Assembly (NCBI GenBank): GCA_030691585.1
Contig: JAUYEC010000187.1
Span: 1-14,304, forward strand
Length of the DNA stretch: 14,304 nucleotides
Source of the DNA: Candidatus Omnitrophota bacterium
Lineage (GTDB): Bacteria; Omnitrophota; Gorgyraeia; Gygaellales; Profunditerraquicolaceae
Direction: 5' to 3'
Shown: piece after piece, positions 12,443-14,304 of the stretch
Layout: each line of letters starts with the position of its first letter
How positions within the stretch are numbered: the stretch's first letter is position 1
Program-made: the position numbers and the translations under genes
Notes under the pieces: generated by a model
Database searches by the model: none
The model's input: the letters and a program-made list of their open reading frames with translations, nothing else
Told to the model about the DNA's origin: nothing

Positions 12443-13926
12443 TGGCCTATCCGCAAACCATCCGCTACCTGGAATCTTTCGTTAATTACGAAAAGAAAAC
12501 TGATTATTCTTACAAGGGATCCTTGAAGCTGGAGCGCCTCAGGGATTTCTTACGTATTATCGGTGATCCCCAGGATGAACTGCGCTGTATTCATGTTGCC
12601 GGTACTAAAGGAAAGGGTTCGACCTGCGCGTTCACCGCTTATATCCTGCGCGCGGCGGGTTTTAAGGTCGGTTTATATACCTCGCCGCATCTAACGGATT
12701 TCAGAGAGCGCATTCGTATATTAAGTCGTTCGTCGTTCGTCGTTCGTTTACCCCGAGCGACCTGTAATGAGTGGAGTCGAACCAAGTCGAGGGGTCGTCC
12801 GTCGCGGGAAGATTTTGAGGGGATGATCTCAAAAAAGGAACTGTCGGCGCTGGTGACAAGGCTTCGGCCCGGGATAGACAGGTATAACCGGCGCTGGCAA
12901 TACGGCCCGCTTACTTTTTTTGAAGTATGCACGGCGCTGGCGTTCGTCTATTTTTTGCAAAAAAAAGTTGATTTCGCGGTTTTAGAAACGGGACTGGGAG
13001 GCAGGCTCGACGCCACTAACACGGCCCACCCTCTTGTAACAGCTATAACCCCCATTAGCTACGAGCATACGCAGATGCTGGGTAAAACGCTGGCGAAGAT
13101 CGCAAGGGAAAAAGCGGGAATAATTAAACGTCGTCCGTCGTCCGTTTACCCCGAGCGACCTGTGATGAGCGGAGTCGAACTAAGTCGAGGGGTCGTCCGT
13201 CGTCCGTTAATCGTAATTAGCGCGCCGCAAAAAGAAGAAGCCGCGCGAGTGATCAGGAAAAAATGCCGGAAAGAGCGCGCGCAGCTGCGTGAAGTTGGCC
13301 GTGATATTAAAATTAAAATCGGTGAAGGTTCAAGGTTCAAGGTTCAAGGGCTGGAAAGGGAATACGCGGGTTTACGCACAAGGCTTTTGGGCAGGCACCA
13401 GGTAGTCAATGCCGCTGTGGCAGTAGGTATTGTTGAGGCTCTTAAAAATTACGGCATCAAGATAGGCGCCGGCGCAATCAAAGCCGGCCTTAATAAAACA
13501 GTTTGGCCGGGCCGCTGTGAAGTGATACATAGGCGCCCCTGGGTGATTTTAGACGGAGCGCAGAATGCCGCTTCGGCGGAGACGATCAAGGACGCGCTGC
13601 GCCGGAATTTTTCTTTTAAATTGCTTTTTTTGATCCTGGGAGTTTCCAACGACAAGGATATTCAGGGAATATGCCGTCAGGTCTGCCCTATAGCCGATAA
13701 AATAATTTTGACGCGTTCAACAAACCCGCGCGCGGCAAAAATCGCGGATATGGAGCGGGTAATCCGCAGCCTTATCCCGGGATCCGGAAAAGATATTATC
13801 AGGACCGAAAATACCGGGGAGGCCATAGATATAGCGCGCGCTTTAGCGGGTAAGCAGGATTTGATCCTGGCGACGGGGTCATTATTTGTGGTAGGGGAAA
13901 TCAGGAATGAACTCAATGCAAGCTAA
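12442..13926 (+). CDS. folC: Folylpolyglutamate / dihydrofolate synthase FolC carrying in-frame repeat insertions
   Basis: FolC (Mur ligase superfamily) adds glutamates to folates, or glutamate to dihydropteroate. Conserved blocks are all present: P-loop Gly54-TKGKGS60, GLYTSPHLTDFRERIRI, ETGLGGRLDATN, ITPISYEHTQMLG, IAREKAGIIK, GRHQVVNAAVA, and DGAQN in place of the usual DGAHN. At 494 residues it is about 60 longer than typical (about 420-430). The excess is a 34-residue stretch at about 94-127, in the loop after RERIRI, and a 26-residue stretch at about 230-255, between GIIK and PLIVISAPQ; both come from copies of one repeat element. A heptamer repeat encodes GSRFKVQG at 296-303. All insertions keep the frame and sit in expected surface loops, so the enzyme is probably active. 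ATG 12442 overlaps the purH stop; mnmE overlaps its 3' end by 11 bases. Confidence 0.95.
   Translation: MAYPQTIRYLESFVNYEKKTDYSYKGSLKLERLRDFLRIIGDPQDELRCIHVAGTKGKGSTCAFTAYILRAAGFKVGLYTSPHLTDFRERIRILSRSSFVVRLPRATCNEWSRTKSRGRPSREDFEGMISKKELSALVTRLRPGIDRYNRRWQYGPLTFFEVCTALAFVYFLQKKVDFAVLETGLGGRLDATNTAHPLVTAITPISYEHTQMLGKTLAKIAREKAGIIKRRPSSVYPERPVMSGVELSRGVVRRPLIVISAPQKEEAARVIRKKCRKERAQLREVGRDIKIKIGEGSRFKVQGLEREYAGLRTRLLGRHQVVNAAVAVGIVEALKNYGIKIGAGAIKAGLNKTVWPGRCEVIHRRPWVILDGAQNAASAETIKDALRRNFSFKLLFLILGVSNDKDIQGICRQVCPIADKIILTRSTNPRAAKIADMERVIRSLIPGSGKDIIRTENTGEAIDIARALAGKQDLILATGSLFVVGEIRNELNAS
12725..12745 (+). repeat. Heptamer tandem repeat GTCGTTC x3 inside folC
   Basis: Three exact head-to-tail copies of GTCGTTC precede the first folC insertion core and encode part of the SRSSFVVR stretch. 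The 21-base total is seven codons, so the frame holds; gain or loss of one unit would shift it. Confidence 0.8.
12745..12804. repeat. In-frame intragenic repeat element in folC, copy A
   Basis: A 60-base block matching 13143-13202 at 57 of 60 positions; the three differences are all transitions. It begins CGTTTACCCCGAGCGACC and ends GTCGAGGGGTCGTCCGTCG, with partial inverted ends (ACCCCGAGCGAC against GTCGAGGGGT). In folC it is read starting at the first base of a codon and gives RLPRATCNEWSRTKSRGRPS. It falls in the loop after RERIRI, where normal FolC has only a few residues. Confidence 0.85.
13130..13143 (+). repeat. Heptamer repeat GTCGTCC x2, left flank of copy B
   Basis: Two exact GTCGTCC units lie immediately before the copy B core. 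The same two units recur at 13192-13205 on the other side, so the core sits between direct repeats. These could be a duplicated target or part of the element. Confidence 0.7.
13143..13202. repeat. In-frame intragenic repeat element in folC, copy B
   Basis: Second 60-base copy of the element, 57/60 identical to 12745-12804. Here the first base of the block is the third base of a codon, so it is read in another frame and gives VYPERPVMSGVELSRGVVR. It lies between the conserved GIIK (ends at residue 229) and PLIVISAPQ. The third frame contains a stop (TGA here, TAA in copy A), so only two forward frames are open. Confidence 0.85.
13192..13205 (+). repeat. Heptamer repeat GTCGTCC x2, right flank of copy B
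   Basis: Two exact GTCGTCC units that overlap the right end of copy B and repeat the left-flank units at 13130-13143. Confidence 0.7.
13325..13349 (+). repeat. Heptamer tandem repeat AAGGTTC x3.5 inside folC
   Basis: Three exact AAGGTTC units plus AAGG, coding for GEGSRFKVQG in a region between FolC core blocks where family members vary. It is unrelated in sequence to the other heptamers but has the same period of seven. Confidence 0.8.
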
Positions 13927-14304
13927 CGATACTATAGCGGCTATAGCTACCGGTTTAGGTGATTCCGGCATTGGCATCGTGCGCCTTAGCGGCCCTGGTG
14001 CGTTGAATGTCGCGGATAAGATATTTTCCGCGAAAGACAAACGTAGGCCATCGCAATACAAGACCTATACGCTGCATTACGGTTGGATCAAGGACCCGGC
14101 GGATAAAGATGGGATTGTGGATGAAGTCTTGCTGACTATAATGCACGCGCCCCGTTCATACACCAGGGAAGACGTGGTAGAAATCAACTGTCACGGAGGA
14201 TTGGTCGCGATGCGCCGTGTCTTAGACCTGACTTTGGAAAACGGATGCCGCCTTTCCCGGCCCGGAGAATTCACCATGCGCGCCTTCTTAAACGGCAGGA
14301 TAGA
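13916..14304 (+). CDS. mnmE: tRNA modification GTPase MnmE (5' part, runs off the window)
   Basis: The N-terminal 129 residues of MnmE (TrmE), which with MnmG installs the carboxymethylaminomethyl group on the wobble uridine of certain tRNAs, using a tetrahydrofolate one-carbon unit. The visible part is the folate-binding N-domain: DTIAAIATGLGDSGIGIVRLSGP, then APRSYTREDVVEINCHGG and RLSRPGEFTMRAFLNGRI, all hallmark blocks. The GTPase and helical domains lie beyond the window edge. Start ATG 13916 has AGGA nine bases upstream and overlaps folC by 11 bases; an in-frame ATG at 13907 with AGGGG upstream is an alternative that adds three residues. The overlap shows coupling with folC, fitting the shared dependence on folate. 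Confidence 0.95.
   Translation, partial: MQANDTIAAIATGLGDSGIGIVRLSGPGALNVADKIFSAKDKRRPSQYKTYTLHYGWIKDPADKDGIVDEVLLTIMHAPRSYTREDVVEINCHGGLVAMRRVLDLTLENGCRLSRPGEFTMRAFLNGRI

Noticed and set aside
12725..13205. CRISPR array or tRNA-like structure in folC repeats
   Set aside because: There are only two long copies about 340 bases apart with coding sequence between, flanked by heptamers; there is no regular repeat-spacer pattern and no cloverleaf.
12721..13349. folC as a pseudogene because of the insertions
   Set aside because: The frame stays open over the whole length, all catalytic blocks are intact on both sides, and it overlaps functional-looking neighbours.

Overview
The window is a compact, almost entirely plus-strand stretch of bacterial chromosome with balanced base composition. 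It has short gaps, several 1-11 base gene overlaps and some TTG/GTG starts. The genes are housekeeping or family-level recognisable: hypE, a UPF0280 gene, a CPA2 antiporter, kamA, an EF-G-2-type GTPase, purH, folC and mnmE. No phage, IS, CRISPR, rRNA or tRNA signal is seen. The gene mix, the DUF933-type YchF remnant and the many small palindromic and heptamer repeats would fit an uncultivated anaerobic lineage such as Omnitrophota (PVC-related), but that assignment is from memory and is an inference.

Region 1 (1-4407) is a tightly packed run: the end of a small helical protein, a HAD-IA phosphatase-like protein, HypE ([NiFe]-hydrogenase maturation), a UPF0280/ApbE-like protein, and a monovalent cation:proton antiporter fused to a C-terminal PTS EIIA domain. 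Region 2 (4408-4704) is a 297-base regulatory gap. It holds a weak candidate promoter, a possible 7-codon leader, a strong intrinsic terminator, and a two-part palindromic element that runs into the next start codon.

Region 3 (4705-7913) is a three-gene unit: two tandem paralogous D-Ala-D-Ala-ligase-like ATP-grasp proteins and a KamA-type lysine 2,3-aminomutase that keeps all lysine-specificity residues. Together they look like an uncharacterised route that makes a beta-amino acid and couples it to something. Region 4 (7914-10779) starts with a near-consensus promoter and a leader whose hairpin can hide the ribosome binding site. It encodes an EF-G-2-like GTPase and a shortened YchF relative that has lost its GTPase motifs but keeps the helical and TGS domains, a possible ribosome-associated pair.

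Region 5 (10780-14304) is purH, folC and the start of mnmE, linked by folate one-carbon chemistry (10-formyl-THF use, folate polyglutamylation, THF-dependent tRNA modification). The folC gene is the oddest in the window. It carries two 60-base copies of a repetitive element inserted in frame, read in two different frames, plus an in-frame heptamer tandem repeat, making it about 60 residues longer than normal while every catalytic motif survives. Related palindromes and further 7-base tandem repeats lie in the intergenic gaps.
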